Below, piece after piece: positions 17,284 through 26,015 of a stretch of 64,000 bases of DNA. The DNA comes from a bacterium YEK0313. GTDB taxonomy: Bacteria > Pseudomonadota > Alphaproteobacteria > Rhizobiales > Phreatobacteraceae. Every line of letters starts with the position of its first letter. The first letter of the stretch is position 1. Under the pieces are notes generated by a model, which saw only the letters and a list, made by a program, of their open reading frames with translations, did not search any database and had not been told where the DNA came from. The stretch spans positions 806,001 to 870,000 of the forward strand of contig CCMO02000001.1 in NCBI GenBank assembly GCA_000751295.2, read 5' to 3'. A program made the position numbers and the translations under genes.

Positions 17284-17356
17284 GACGGAGTTTCTAGCAT
17301 GGAAACTCCAGGGTGCCATCGCCATTTTTGCACTGCAACCCATTCGGAGACTTGCT

Positions 17357-18607
17357 GTGACCGACCCCGCGACGGCGGCGCTGGACGCGCCCCTTTTGCC
17401 CCCTGCCCCAGAGCGCGAGAACGAGCGTGCGGAAGCGCGTCCGGACGAGCGTGCCGACCCGGCCTGGGGAGCCGTCGTCTCCCTGGCGCTCGGCGTCTTC
17501 GGCCTCGTCACCGCCGAATTCCTGCCGGCCAGCCTGCTGACCCCGATGGCGCGCGATCTCGGCATCACCGAGGGTATTGCCGGCCAGGCGGTGACCGCCA
17601 CTGCCGTGGTCGGCGCCATCGCCGCGCCGACCATGGCGATCGCCACGCGCCGCCTCGACCGCAAGATCCTGATGTGGATCCTGACCTCGCTCCTGATCGC
17701 CTCCAGCCTCACCGCGGCCTTCGCAGCCTCGCTCGGCACGCTGCTCCTGGCGCGCGTCGCGCTCGGTGTCGCGCTCGGCGGCTTCTGGGCGATGTCGGGC
17801 GCCATGACCATGCGCCTGGTGCCGGCGCGGCTGCTGCCGCGCGCCATGTCGATCATCCTGGCCGGCGTGTCGGTCGCCACCGTCTGCGCCGCCCCCGTCG
17901 GCGCCTATGTCGGCGACGTCTGGGGCTGGCGCACCGCCTTCCTGATCGCCGCCGGCGTCGGCGCGGTGACGCTCTTCGCACAGGTCGCGACGCTGCCGAA
18001 CCTGCCGCCGGCCGGCATTGCCGGCCTGCGCACGCTGGTCGAGGTCGCCAGGCGCCCGGCCCTGTGGATCGGCCTCATCTTCATTCTCCTGATCGCGTCG
18101 GGCCATTTCGCCGGCTTTACCTATGTCCGCGCGTTCCTGGAGCAGGTGCCGGTCATGGATGTCGCGACCATTTCCCTGGTTCTGCTCGCCTTCGGCATTG
18201 GCGGCTTCTTCGGCAATCTCGCCGGCGGCGTCCTGGCCGAACGGAGCCTGAGGATGGCGGCGGGCCTCGCGCCGCTGCTGATCGCGGTCTCGACGCTGGT
18301 GCTGCTGGCCTTCGGCGCCTCTCCGACAACCGCGACCGTCGCGGTCGCGACCTGGGGCTTTGCCTTCGGCGCCATCCCCGTCTCGGTGCAGACCTGGATG
18401 CTGCGGGCGGCTCCCGACCAGGCCGAAAGCGCGGGTGGCCTCATGGTCACCGCCTTCCAGGTGGCGATCGCCGCCGGCGCGGTCGTTGGCGGCCTCCTGG
18501 TCGACCATGCCGGGGTTGCCAGCGCCTTCGGTTATGCCGGGGCCGCGACCCTGCTCGCCGCGCTCACCGCCTTCCTGCTGGGCCCGAAGGGACGGATGAC
18601 CGCCTGA
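17357..18607 (+). CDS. MFS efflux transporter (DHA1 type)
   Basis: A 416-residue major facilitator with about 12 hydrophobic segments. It resembles DHA1 drug/sugar efflux proteins, with the early LGVFGLVTAEFLPASLL pattern and an R-G-loop-like LDRKILMWILTSL between the second and third segments. The GTG at 17357 has GGAGA eight bases upstream; ATG codons further up at 17264 and 17282 would collide with the divergent regulator and add unlikely residues. It is probably under control of the AraC-type regulator next door. The substrate is unknown. Confidence 0.85.
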   Translation: MTDPATAALDAPLLPPAPERENERAEARPDERADPAWGAVVSLALGVFGLVTAEFLPASLLTPMARDLGITEGIAGQAVTATAVVGAIAAPTMAIATRRLDRKILMWILTSLLIASSLTAAFAASLGTLLLARVALGVALGGFWAMSGAMTMRLVPARLLPRAMSIILAGVSVATVCAAPVGAYVGDVWGWRTAFLIAAGVGAVTLFAQVATLPNLPPAGIAGLRTLVEVARRPALWIGLIFILLIASGHFAGFTYVRAFLEQVPVMDVATISLVLLAFGIGGFFGNLAGGVLAERSLRMAAGLAPLLIAVSTLVLLAFGASPTTATVAVATWGFAFGAIPVSVQTWMLRAAPDQAESAGGLMVTAFQVAIAAGAVVGGLLVDHAGVASAFGYAGAATLLAALTAFLLGPKGRMTA

Positions 18608-18619
18608 GGACAGGATGAG

Positions 18620-18660
18620 GCCCGTCGCGCTTCCCGCAGGTCCGCGGGATCGCGACGGGC
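18620..18660 (+). terminator. Strong hairpin after the MFS gene
   Basis: A 10-bp perfect stem GCCCGTCGCG / CGCGACGGGC encloses a second stem CCCGC / GCGGG, starting 13 bases after the MFS stop. No T run follows, so it may be a Rho-aided stop or an mRNA-end stabiliser rather than a classic intrinsic terminator. Confidence 0.55.
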
Positions 18661-18828
18661 GATCGCGCCGCGTTTCCGCGGTAATCCGATGCCGTTCCAG
18701 GCCCGCAAGGACGATCAGACCCCTTCGACGCCCCACCCGCGCCACTTGTATTTCGTTGAAAATCCGGCATAGACACCACGACCTTGCCCAGATCAAACGG
18801 ATATATGCCGCAACGAAAGGTCTGCTGC

Positions 18829-19803
18829 GTGTCGCACACCGCATTCGCAATTCAGCATCTCACGACAGAAAAGCTTCCGCATTGGCAAAGAATGCCTTTC
18901 GTTCATGAGTTTTTCGCGCGCCATATCGGCGGCGTACAGCTCGAACTGCATGATCGTGATGCTACGCGGTTCGATTTGCGCGCTATGTCGTTGCCCGGCG
19001 CGCTGACCATCGGCCATGGGCATTTTTCGCCGATGCACGGCGCTCGAACGCGTCGCCTGCTTCAGGATGGGCGCGACCATTTCCTCTTGACGATCCATAG
19101 CGAAGACCACGACGTCGCGGTCGACGGCAAGCCGCCGCTGCAGATCAAGGCCGGCGACATCACCGTGGTCGACGAGGGCCGCTGCTACGATCTCTGGTTC
19201 GGTCGCCCGCTCGCGGCGCATGCCATTGCCCTCGATCGGCGGCGGCTCGCCGCGCTGGTGCCGCGCCTCGACATGGCGGCGCTCCATGTCCTGCCCGGCG
19301 CGTCGGGCATGTCGAAACTGCTGAAATCCTATGTCGAGACCGTCCTGCAAGGCCCGCCCCCGTCGCACAAGGCGGGTGAGCTCGTTTCACGCCACATCTA
19401 CGACCTTGCCGCCTATTCGCTTCAGGAATGTGCCGGCGGCCGCGTCGAAGGACACGAGCGCGGCATCGCTGCGGCGCGGCTGAAGCTGATCCAGAGGGAC
19501 ATCCTCGAACGGCTCTCCGACCATGCCCTGGCGATCGATGCCGTCGCGCAGAGGCAAGGCGTGACGCCGCGCTATGTCCAGCGCCTGTTCGCAACGGCCG
19601 GAACGACTTTCTCCGACTTCGTGCGCGACAGCAGGCTGGATCTCGCCTTTCAGCTTCTTCAAGGCGATGGCCCTGCCCTGGACACGGTCACGGCGGTCGC
19701 CATCCATGCGGGCTTTTCCGACATTTCTTCGTTCAACAGGGCGTTCCGACGGCGTTTCGACGCGACCCCCTCCGATGTCAGAGCGGCCGCTCTCACCCGT
19801 TGA
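18829..19803 (+). CDS. AraC-family regulator with AraC-binding-like sensor domain
   Basis: A 324-residue regulator. The N-terminal two thirds fit the AraC_binding_2 sensor type (LPHWQRMPFVHEFFARH, then a cupin core with IGHGHFSPM and AGDITVVDEG). The C-terminal 100 residues hold the DNA-binding domain, with helices DAVAQRQGVTPRYVQRLF and VTAVAIHAGFSDISSFNRAFRRRF. The GTG at 18829 has AAAGG eight bases upstream and is preferred; ATG codons at 18805 and 18784 in the same frame are possible. It stands alone, with no divergent partner, so its target is unclear. Confidence 0.85.
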   Translation: MSHTAFAIQHLTTEKLPHWQRMPFVHEFFARHIGGVQLELHDRDATRFDLRAMSLPGALTIGHGHFSPMHGARTRRLLQDGRDHFLLTIHSEDHDVAVDGKPPLQIKAGDITVVDEGRCYDLWFGRPLAAHAIALDRRRLAALVPRLDMAALHVLPGASGMSKLLKSYVETVLQGPPPSHKAGELVSRHIYDLAAYSLQECAGGRVEGHERGIAAARLKLIQRDILERLSDHALAIDAVAQRQGVTPRYVQRLFATAGTTFSDFVRDSRLDLAFQLLQGDGPALDTVTAVAIHAGFSDISSFNRAFRRRFDATPSDVRAAALTR

Positions 19804-19974
19804 CCATTCGTCCCGAGGGAGGGGCCGCGAGCCTCGCGCAGCGCCCTCGCCGCGCGCGAAGCCATCGCCAGCAACACGTCGGCGCGCGGCAAAAAAGCGT
19901 CGGCCGGTTCGCCTGGTGCCAAGATCGTTCGCTCTGGCCCAAGCCAATCGCATCGACCTTCCGTTAGGTCACAT

Positions 19975-20007
19975 CAATGGCGCGAAATGGTTTCGCGCGG
20001 GCCATTG
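19975..20007. other. Long hairpin upstream of a small secreted-protein gene
   Basis: CAATGG-CGCGAAA-TGG-TTTCGCG-CGGG-CCATTG forms two stacked perfect stems (6 and 7 bp) separated by a four-base bulge. It lies about 95 bases before the ATG at 20100 and about 170 after the AraC stop. There is no T run. It may be a leader structure or a weak terminator. Confidence 0.45.
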
Positions 20008-20099
20008 CGGTTGGAGATACCTTGAGACTTTCGGATCTTTGTGAAGCACAGCGCCCGGCGAGCGGCCATGGCGAGCTCCGGCGCGCGCCGGCTGAAACC

Positions 20100-20630
20100 A
20101 TGTCCGCCGCCATGCATGCCGGAACCGGCCCACTGGAGCGGGCGAAGCGTCTTGTTCTCGCCGCCGCGTTTTGCCTGGCGGCGCTGCTGGCCTCGCCCGC
20201 GCTCGCGCTCACGCCCGCGGAAGCGACCAAGGTTGTCGATCTCATCGCCGCGCTGCAGCCGAGCCTCGGCAAATTTGCCTATGACGAGGAGATTGCCCGG
20301 TCCTGGTTCGAGCAGGACTCGGAGGACCGCAGCCTGATCCGCGCGGCGGGCTTCACGGCGGAGAGCTGGGAGAAGGCGGTGGGGGAGACCTTTCGCGGTC
20401 TCATGGCCCTGACGCCGCAGAGCGAGATCGACGCGCTGCGCCGGAGGCTGGACGCCGCCAGAACCGGATTCCCCCAGCTGAGCGCAGCGCAAAGGGCCGA
20501 GCTGCTGCAATCCTTCGAAGAGGAGTTTGCCCGCACGCTCAGGCTGCGGGCCGAAGGCGCGGCCTTCGCCGATATCGTGCGGCCGCTCGCGCCGCGCCTG
20601 AACGCGCTCATCCAGCGCGATTCGGACTAA
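20100..20630 (+). CDS. Small secreted hypothetical protein
   Basis: A 176-residue protein. The ATG at 20100 starts a signal peptide (positive ERAKR, hydrophobic core, LASPALALTPAEA). The mature part is helical and charged, with QSEIDALRRRLDAA and AQRAELLQSFEEEFARTLRLR, ending in RLNALIQRDSD. I do not recognise the family; it looks like one of the small periplasmic helical proteins common in Rhizobiales. An in-frame start at 19977 exists but would run through the upstream hairpin. It converges with the OsmC gene, with only 24 bases between the stops. Confidence 0.65.
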   Translation: MSAAMHAGTGPLERAKRLVLAAAFCLAALLASPALALTPAEATKVVDLIAALQPSLGKFAYDEEIARSWFEQDSEDRSLIRAAGFTAESWEKAVGETFRGLMALTPQSEIDALRRRLDAARTGFPQLSAAQRAELLQSFEEEFARTLRLRAEGAAFADIVRPLAPRLNALIQRDSD

Positions 20631-20679
20631 GCGCCCAGCGGGACCCGCCGCGGCTCAGGCTGCGGCGGAGCCGGGCGCC
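20631..20679. terminator. Hairpin between convergent genes
   Basis: CCGCCGC (20645-20651) pairs with GCGGCGG (20662-20668), and outer GCGCCC pairs with GGGCGC. The structure covers both stop codons of the convergent pair and may end transcription from both sides. No clear T run is present. Confidence 0.4.
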
Positions 20680-21179
20680 GCCTGTCTCAGAACGAGCTCG
20701 ACCGGCGTCGGATTGCGTAGAATGTCGAGCACCGGGCAGTGGCGGTCGACGACGGCCTTCAGCCGGGCGAGGTCGGCCTCGGGCGCGGGACTGTCGAGCG
20801 TCACTTCCGCTTCGATCGTCTGGAAGCCCGGTCGCACGGCCGGATCGACATTGAAGAAGCCGCGCAGATCGAGGGCGCCGGTGAGCCGAACCGAAACGCC
20901 GTTCAGGGGGATGCCGAGAGCGTCGGCATAAAGCCGGTAGGTGATCTCCTGGCAGGAGCCCAGCGCTGCAAGCACATATTCGACCGGGTTGGGCACTGCA
21001 TCCGTTCCGCCGAGCGCCGGCGGCTCGTCGACACCGACGCTGAACTGCCTGACGGCGACCGTGCTGCGCAGTCCTTCCGCCTGGCGGGAGACCGCCTCGA
21101 AGACGGCCTGCGCCTGGTCCGGAGCTGCGGCAAAGCCATCCTGCGCTCCGGAAAAAACGTCCTTGAACCTGAAAGTCAT
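20655..21179 (-). CDS. OsmC family protein
   Basis: A 174-residue OsmC/Ohr-fold protein. The ATG at 21179 has AGGAG at good spacing; an in-frame extension to 21323 is not supported. The family features are a GGTDAVPNPVEYVLAALGSCQEI segment with the first active-site Cys on the central helix, and a DRHCPVLDILRN segment with the second Cys. In OsmC and Ohr these Cys reduce organic hydroperoxides. This subgroup, with VDRHCPV, is closer to the general OsmC-like proteins than to Ohr itself. No redox regulator is adjacent. Confidence 0.9.
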   Translation of the reverse strand: MTFRFKDVFSGAQDGFAAAPDQAQAVFEAVSRQAEGLRSTVAVRQFSVGVDEPPALGGTDAVPNPVEYVLAALGSCQEITYRLYADALGIPLNGVSVRLTGALDLRGFFNVDPAVRPGFQTIEAEVTLDSPAPEADLARLKAVVDRHCPVLDILRNPTPVELVLRQAAPGSAAA

Positions 21180-21415
21180 GACGGCTCCTGTCGCCTGTCT
21201 CGAGCGGCATGCTCGTCCGCGACTTTGAGCGTCCTCAATATCCCCAAGCAATCGTCCGCAGACAATAACGATAAACCGCCTGCCCGACGCCGATTTTCCA
21301 GCAGCCTGTTCTCCGCCGGACATCCAGAACGATCAGGATGGACGCTCGCAAGCCTTCGTCCTCACGACGAGAGCCTGATGCTGCAAGGGAGGCCGGGCCT
21401 CGGCGGCCGATCGCC

Positions 21416-22321
21416 CTAAGCGGTCGCCACGGCGCGGAACGGCCGCCGCAGCCGGGTTGCGACCATCACCGCGATGCCCGCGACCGCAATGCCGACAATG
21501 CCGTCGATTAGCCAGTGATGGTCGAGATAGACGCTCGCCAGCACCATGACGGCGAGATAGCCGAGATGGATCGGCCGCGTGCGCCAGCCGGCCGCATGCC
21601 AGGCGCTGAACAGGCCGAGCGCCGGAAAGGCGCAGTGCAGCGACGGCATGGCGCCGAAGACATTGGGATTGCGGCTGTAGAAGCCCTCGAAATAGTGGAT
21701 GCCGAGAAGCTGGTCGACGCGCAGCAGCGCCGCCGCGCTCGGCGCCGCCGTCGGATCGATCACGCAGCCATAGGCCCTGATATACCAGGGCGGCGCCGCC
21801 GGCACGACCATGTAGATGGCGAAGCCGATGAAGTGGCAGATGGCGAAAGCCCAGAGATAGACATAGCCGCGCTCGCGATCGCGCACGAAGAGATAGAGCG
21901 CATAGAGCGCCGCGATATAGATGAAACCGGCATAGGGGATCGCGAACAGGAGATCGAAAACCGGCGCGTTGTGGAGATGGAAGAAGTCGGGCAGCGTGGT
22001 GTTGGGGCCGACCGAGAACAGGCTCAGCTCGATGGCGCGCATCTCGCAGCCCCAGACCCGCCCGGGACGGACGAAGAACGGCGTGACGAACCGCATGAGA
22101 TCATAGGCAAGGCCGACGAGCAGTGCCGGAAAGACCGCGGCGACCAGCAGCCGCGTCGGCCGGCTGGCAAATCCAAGCACGGCAATGCCCGCCGCCACCA
22201 GAATATGCTCGGGCCGCAGCGTGCCGAGCGCCGCCATGAGGCCGGCATGCGCGGTCGGAATGAGCGGCACGAACCACCAGCGGCCCCAGAGGCCGACAAC
22301 ATGCTGGCCAAAGCGCTCCAT
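21416..22321 (-). CDS. PAP2-superfamily membrane enzyme, inositol-phosphorylceramide-synthase-like (AUR1 type)
   Basis: A 301-residue membrane protein with six or more hydrophobic segments. The PAP2_3/AUR1-type active site is visible: GAMPSLHCAFP carries the first catalytic His, and DHHWLIDGI the second His with its Asp. In yeast AUR1 moves phosphoinositol from phosphatidylinositol to ceramide; bacterial relatives do so in Bacteroides. The start overlaps the stop of the CDP-alcohol phosphatidyltransferase by one base, which ties the two into one operon. With an inositol-phosphate synthase and a PgpA-like gene nearby, a phosphoinositol-lipid transferase is the best guess. A plain lipid phosphatase remains possible. 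Confidence 0.72.
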   Translation of the reverse strand: MERFGQHVVGLWGRWWFVPLIPTAHAGLMAALGTLRPEHILVAAGIAVLGFASRPTRLLVAAVFPALLVGLAYDLMRFVTPFFVRPGRVWGCEMRAIELSLFSVGPNTTLPDFFHLHNAPVFDLLFAIPYAGFIYIAALYALYLFVRDRERGYVYLWAFAICHFIGFAIYMVVPAAPPWYIRAYGCVIDPTAAPSAAALLRVDQLLGIHYFEGFYSRNPNVFGAMPSLHCAFPALGLFSAWHAAGWRTRPIHLGYLAVMVLASVYLDHHWLIDGIVGIAVAGIAVMVATRLRRPFRAVATA

Positions 22322-22986
22322 CAGGTGCGGCCGCCGGGAGAATTTTGACCGTGCAGCAGCACCTGCCGGGCGACGCGCAGCGCGTCGGCCGCCGCGGCCG
22401 CGCTCAGCACGGCCACCAGGCCGATGCCGACCAGCGCCAGGGCCGGCACGAAACTGCCCGCGCTCAGCGAGACCGCCATCAGGATCATGCGGTCGCCGCG
22501 GCGCATCCAGAGCGGCGGCAGGGCGACGTTCAGGCCCTCGCAGCGCGCCCGGACGTAAGATACCGTATAGCCGGCGAGCAAAGCGAGCGCCGGCAGGATC
22601 GCCGGCCAGCCGCTGGTCGAATAGAACAGGACGAGGCCGACCAGCGGGGCGGCGTCGGCGATCCGGTCGATCGTCGAATCTAGCAGCGCTCCGAAACGGC
22701 TCGCCGTGCCCGTGAGCCGGGCGAGCGGGCCGTCGAGCATGTCGAACAGGCCGCTGACCAGCAGCAGCGCCGCAGCCCAACCGAACAGGCCATGCGCCGC
22801 CGCGGTGGCCGAACCGATGGCGGGAAAGAGCGAAATCACCGTCAGCTTGTTCGGCGTGACGCCGGTCCGCGCCAGCACGGCCGCGATCCGCCCGAGGCCC
22901 GCGGTGAAGGGGGCACTGCGGCCGATATCCTGGACGGAGACGCCCTGTTCCAGGTGCCCAAGCAGGCGCGTGGCCCAATTGCGCAT
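22321..22986 (-). CDS. CDP-alcohol phosphatidyltransferase, probable phosphatidylinositol-phosphate synthase
   Basis: A 221-residue membrane enzyme. The full CDP-OH signature D-G-x2-A-R-x8-G-x3-D-x3-D is present (DGPLARLTGTASRFG then ALLDSTIDR), with the preceding DMLD. The family joins a CDP-activated lipid to an alcohol such as glycerol phosphate, serine or inositol phosphate. Coupling to the AUR1-like gene, with inositol-3-phosphate synthase and PgpA in the same region, points to inositol phosphate as acceptor. The general PgsA reaction cannot be excluded by motif. The ATG at 22986 has GGGGAG upstream. A divergent promoter region separates it from the glycosyltransferase at 23177. Confidence 0.78.
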   Translation of the reverse strand: MRNWATRLLGHLEQGVSVQDIGRSAPFTAGLGRIAAVLARTGVTPNKLTVISLFPAIGSATAAAHGLFGWAAALLLVSGLFDMLDGPLARLTGTASRFGALLDSTIDRIADAAPLVGLVLFYSTSGWPAILPALALLAGYTVSYVRARCEGLNVALPPLWMRRGDRMILMAVSLSAGSFVPALALVGIGLVAVLSAAAAADALRVARQVLLHGQNSPGGRT

Positions 22987-23176
22987 GATCAACTCGGCTC
23001 CCCGTTTCGTCGGCCAGATGCTATCCAGCACCCATGTGCTATCGAGCAAAGCCCGTCCCGTCTACGGATCCATCACCCGGTCCGTCAAACGATCATTCCA
23101 GCGCCCCCCGGTCCGGCGGCATGGCCGCCGCGCCGGTCGCCGCCCGTCACTGCCCGAAAAGGCGGCCCAGGTGAAG

Positions 23177-24046
23177 ATGGACAAAGCCAACGGGCGGCCG
23201 ACGGCGCCGGCAAGCCGCCTCGCCAATACCTTCATGCGCTTTCGCCGGATGACGCCGGTGCGGCTGGCGCGTGACATCGCCCGGGCGCGCCGGCTCATCC
23301 GCAAGGCCCCGGTGCCCCGGCCCCGGCCGGAACGGCCGGAGCGGCTGGTCGTGTCGCTGACCACCGTGCCGGAGCGCCTGGACAAGCTTGCACCGGTGCT
23401 GCGCAGCCTGATCGACCAGACCGTGCCGGCCGACCGCATCATCGTCTGGCGGCCAGCCGTCTCGCGCCGGACCGGCCGCCCCTATCCGGAAGCGGGTCCG
23501 ATGCCCGATGGCGTCGAGGTCCTGACCACCACTGACGAAGGCCCGGCCACCAAGCTCCTGCCGGCCCTGTCGGCCGAGCCGGGAGCCGCGGTAATCGTGG
23601 TCGACGACGACGTCATCTACCCCGTCGACTTCCTCGAACAGCTGCTGGCCGGCCACCGCGCCCATCCCGATGCGGCCATAGGCTGGCGCGGCTGGCGCAT
23701 CGTCGACGGCGTCAGGGCCAAACGTTTTCCCCATATTTTCGCGACCGGCGTCGCCGAGCCGACCCCGGTCGACATCCTGCTCGGCACCTGGGGCTATCTG
23801 GTGCCGCCCGGCGCCTTCGACGCCGCCGTCCATTCCTTCGACGGCCAGCCGCCGGAAGTGCGCTTCGTCGACGATGTCTGGTTTTCCGGCCACCTTGCCC
23901 GGCGCGGCGTGCGGCGGCTGGTAATTCCGGCCAAGGGCCTGCCGATCGAAACTCGCGCCTCCGCGCTTGCCTCGCTGACCGAAGGGCCGAACAGTTCCGG
24001 CCACAACGACCGCATCGCCATCGACCTCTTCGCCCGCTGGTGGTGA
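23177..24046 (+). CDS. Glycosyltransferase (GT-A fold, GT2-like)
   Basis: A 289-residue soluble protein with a basic N-terminus and a GT-A fold. It has a starting strand VVSLTTVPERLDKLAPVLRSL, a DxD-like metal motif in IVVDDDVIYP (about residue 155), and FVDDVWFSGHLARRG near the end as a probable acceptor/catalytic segment. No membrane segment is visible. It opens a plus-strand run with a deacetylase and a YbhN-like membrane protein, divergent from the phosphoinositol-lipid genes, so its acceptor is plausibly that lipid. The exact sugar is unknown. A GTG at 23171 is an alternative start. Confidence 0.7.
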   Translation: MDKANGRPTAPASRLANTFMRFRRMTPVRLARDIARARRLIRKAPVPRPRPERPERLVVSLTTVPERLDKLAPVLRSLIDQTVPADRIIVWRPAVSRRTGRPYPEAGPMPDGVEVLTTTDEGPATKLLPALSAEPGAAVIVVDDDVIYPVDFLEQLLAGHRAHPDAAIGWRGWRIVDGVRAKRFPHIFATGVAEPTPVDILLGTWGYLVPPGAFDAAVHSFDGQPPEVRFVDDVWFSGHLARRGVRRLVIPAKGLPIETRASALASLTEGPNSSGHNDRIAIDLFARWW

Positions 24047-24108
24047 TCCAGGACGGCGCCCCCACCAGCGGTGGCCCGGCGGGCCGGGCCGTGCTAAGAG
24101 CCCGGCCG

Positions 24109-24891
24109 ATGTCGTTACCAGCTTTCCCATCCCTGCGCGTCGCCCTCACCGTCGACATGGAGCCGGACTGCCCGCCTTTCCTGTGGACGTGGCGCGGCGT
24201 CACCGAGGGCGCGCCGCGGCTCCTGGATCTGTTCGCCCGCGAAGCGATCCCGGTCACCTGGTTCACGACCGGCGATACCGCCCGCCTGCATCCCCAGGCC
24301 GTGGAGGCGATCGTCGCCGGCGGCCACGAGCTCGGCTGCCACGGCATCAGCCATCAGCGCTTCGATTGGATGTCGCGCGAGAGCGCTGCCCATGAGATCG
24401 GCGACTCGACGCGCCGCCTGCGCGGTTTTGCCGAAGTCACCTCGTTCCGTGCGCCCTATCTGCGCTTTCCCGGCCATTATCTCGACCTGCTCGCGGCCGA
24501 GGGCTTCAAGCTCGATTCCTCGCAGGCCAAGTACAAGCGCGACGTGCCGGGCGCGGAAAATGCGCCGGGCCTGATCCGTATCCCGGCCTCGATCACCTCC
24601 AGCGCCCTGCGGATCCCCCGGATCATCCGCGAATTCTTCCTCGGCCGCCTCGCCGATCCCGTGGTGCTGTTCGTCCACCCCTGGGAATTCGTCGATTTCA
24701 CCCGGACGGATCTGCGCTACGACTGCCGTTTCCGCACCGGCCAGCCGGCGCTCGACGCGCTGGCCTCGGTGATCGGTTTCTTCAAGGCGCGCGGCGCGAC
24801 CTTCACCACCATGCGCGACCTCGGCGTCGCCGGGGCAGGCGTTCCGACGGCCGCCCTCGCCCCCGCGGCCGGCGCCGCCGGCCGGCCGTGA
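24109..24891 (+). CDS. Polysaccharide deacetylase-like protein (NodB homology)
   Basis: A 260-residue NodB-fold protein. The first motif is TVDMEPD (catalytic Asp), the metal-binding motif GCHGISHQ supplies two His, the third region is SFRAPYLRFP, and a late HPWEFV carries the final His. The family removes acetyl groups from N-acetylhexosamines. There is no signal peptide, so it probably acts in the cytoplasm, as expected of an enzyme working on a lipid-linked sugar rather than on peptidoglycan. It lies 62 bases after the glycosyltransferase, and its stop overlaps the start of the YbhN-like gene (GTGA). A deacetylase for a GlcNAc-inositol lipid is an attractive but unproven role. Confidence 0.82.
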   Translation: MSLPAFPSLRVALTVDMEPDCPPFLWTWRGVTEGAPRLLDLFAREAIPVTWFTTGDTARLHPQAVEAIVAGGHELGCHGISHQRFDWMSRESAAHEIGDSTRRLRGFAEVTSFRAPYLRFPGHYLDLLAAEGFKLDSSQAKYKRDVPGAENAPGLIRIPASITSSALRIPRIIREFFLGRLADPVVLFVHPWEFVDFTRTDLRYDCRFRTGQPALDALASVIGFFKARGATFTTMRDLGVAGAGVPTAALAPAAGAAGRP

Positions 24892-25877
24892 CCACGGCCG
24901 GGACCCCGGCCTGGCGCAGGCGTCTCGCCTCGCCGCGCCTGTGGTGGGCCATCGGCTGGCTGGTGCTGGCCGGCTTCCTGGTGCTCGCGGCGACCACCCT
25001 GCCCTGGGGCGAAATCATCGCGGCCTTCCGTGGCGCCAAATGGCAATGGGCCCTCGTCGCCTTCCTGATCGTGGTCGGCGGCTGGCCGCTCTGGATCGTC
25101 GAATGGTGGCTGCTCGCCCCCTCGGCGCACCGGCCGACCCTGGCACGCATGGCCCAGGTGACGGCGCTGACCTCGACGGCGAACAATTCCGTGCCGATCG
25201 CCGGCACGGTCGCCGCGGTCGGCTTCCTGATGGTGCGCGCCGGCCTGCCGGCGACCGCCGCCATGTCGCTCTACGCCATCGACCAGTTGCTGACCGGCCT
25301 CGTCAAGCTCGGCACGCTGGCGCTCGCCGCGGCGCTCGTGCCCTTGCCGGACTGGATGCGCACCGCCATGCTGGCCTTTGCCGGCGTCATCGTCACCTTT
25401 CTCGTCGCCATGCTGGTCGCCGCCCGCAGCGGCAATCTGGTGCGGACCGTCAGCCAGACCTTCGGGCCGCGCGCCGCGGCGCTCGCCCGGCACCTCGCCG
25501 ATTTCGTCGACCATCTGGAGACGCTGCGCCAGCCCTTGCTGGCTCTCACCGTCGTGCTGCTCGCCGTGGCCAAGAAGGCGGTGGAGGTGGCGGCCGTCGT
25601 CGCGGTGCAGCTCGCCGTCGGCATCGAACCGTCCTTCGGCGCCGCCGTGCTGGTGACCGCCGCGCTCGGCCTCGCCACGATGGCGCCGATCTCGCCGGGC
25701 AATCTCGGCGTCTACGAAGCCGCGGTGATCTTCTGCTATCAGTATCTCGGCGTGCCGCTGCCGCTCGCCGCGGCGGCGGCCGTGCTGCAGCACGCCGCTA
25801 GCTTCCTCGCAAGCTTCGTCGGCGTCGGCTATCTCGCCGTGGTCCTGCCGGGCGGCGGCAGGCGCGGCGGTGCGTGA
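24888..25877 (+). CDS. YbhN/AglD-like membrane protein (UPF0104, lysylphosphatidylglycerol-synthase TM family)
   Basis: A 329-residue integral membrane protein with about 8 hydrophobic segments. The family signature is clear: an early NNSVPIAGTVAAVGFLM and the late APISPGNLGVYEAAVIF. Members are thought to flip lipids or lipid-linked sugars across the inner membrane, as the membrane half of MprF does. It starts with GTG overlapping the deacetylase stop by four bases, so it belongs to the glycosylation operon. A flippase for the product of the two upstream enzymes is the natural reading; that function is inferred. Confidence 0.82.
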   Translation: MTTAGTPAWRRRLASPRLWWAIGWLVLAGFLVLAATTLPWGEIIAAFRGAKWQWALVAFLIVVGGWPLWIVEWWLLAPSAHRPTLARMAQVTALTSTANNSVPIAGTVAAVGFLMVRAGLPATAAMSLYAIDQLLTGLVKLGTLALAAALVPLPDWMRTAMLAFAGVIVTFLVAMLVAARSGNLVRTVSQTFGPRAAALARHLADFVDHLETLRQPLLALTVVLLAVAKKAVEVAAVVAVQLAVGIEPSFGAAVLVTAALGLATMAPISPGNLGVYEAAVIFCYQYLGVPLPLAAAAAVLQHAASFLASFVGVGYLAVVLPGGGRRGGA

Positions 25878-26015
25878 CGGAAACCGCGCGCCGCGCTCGA
25901 ACGCGGCGCCGGCCATGAGATCGGCGACGACCGTGCGCCCCCGGGCCTGGGACCGATGGTCCGCCGGATGCGGTGCAAGCCGCGCCGGGTGCCGCATGAG
26001 GACGGAGAGCCTGTC

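Noticed and set aside
20739..21419. 226-residue plus-strand frame over the OsmC gene
   Set aside because: Antisense to a clear OsmC protein that has a good ribosome site and both active-site Cys.
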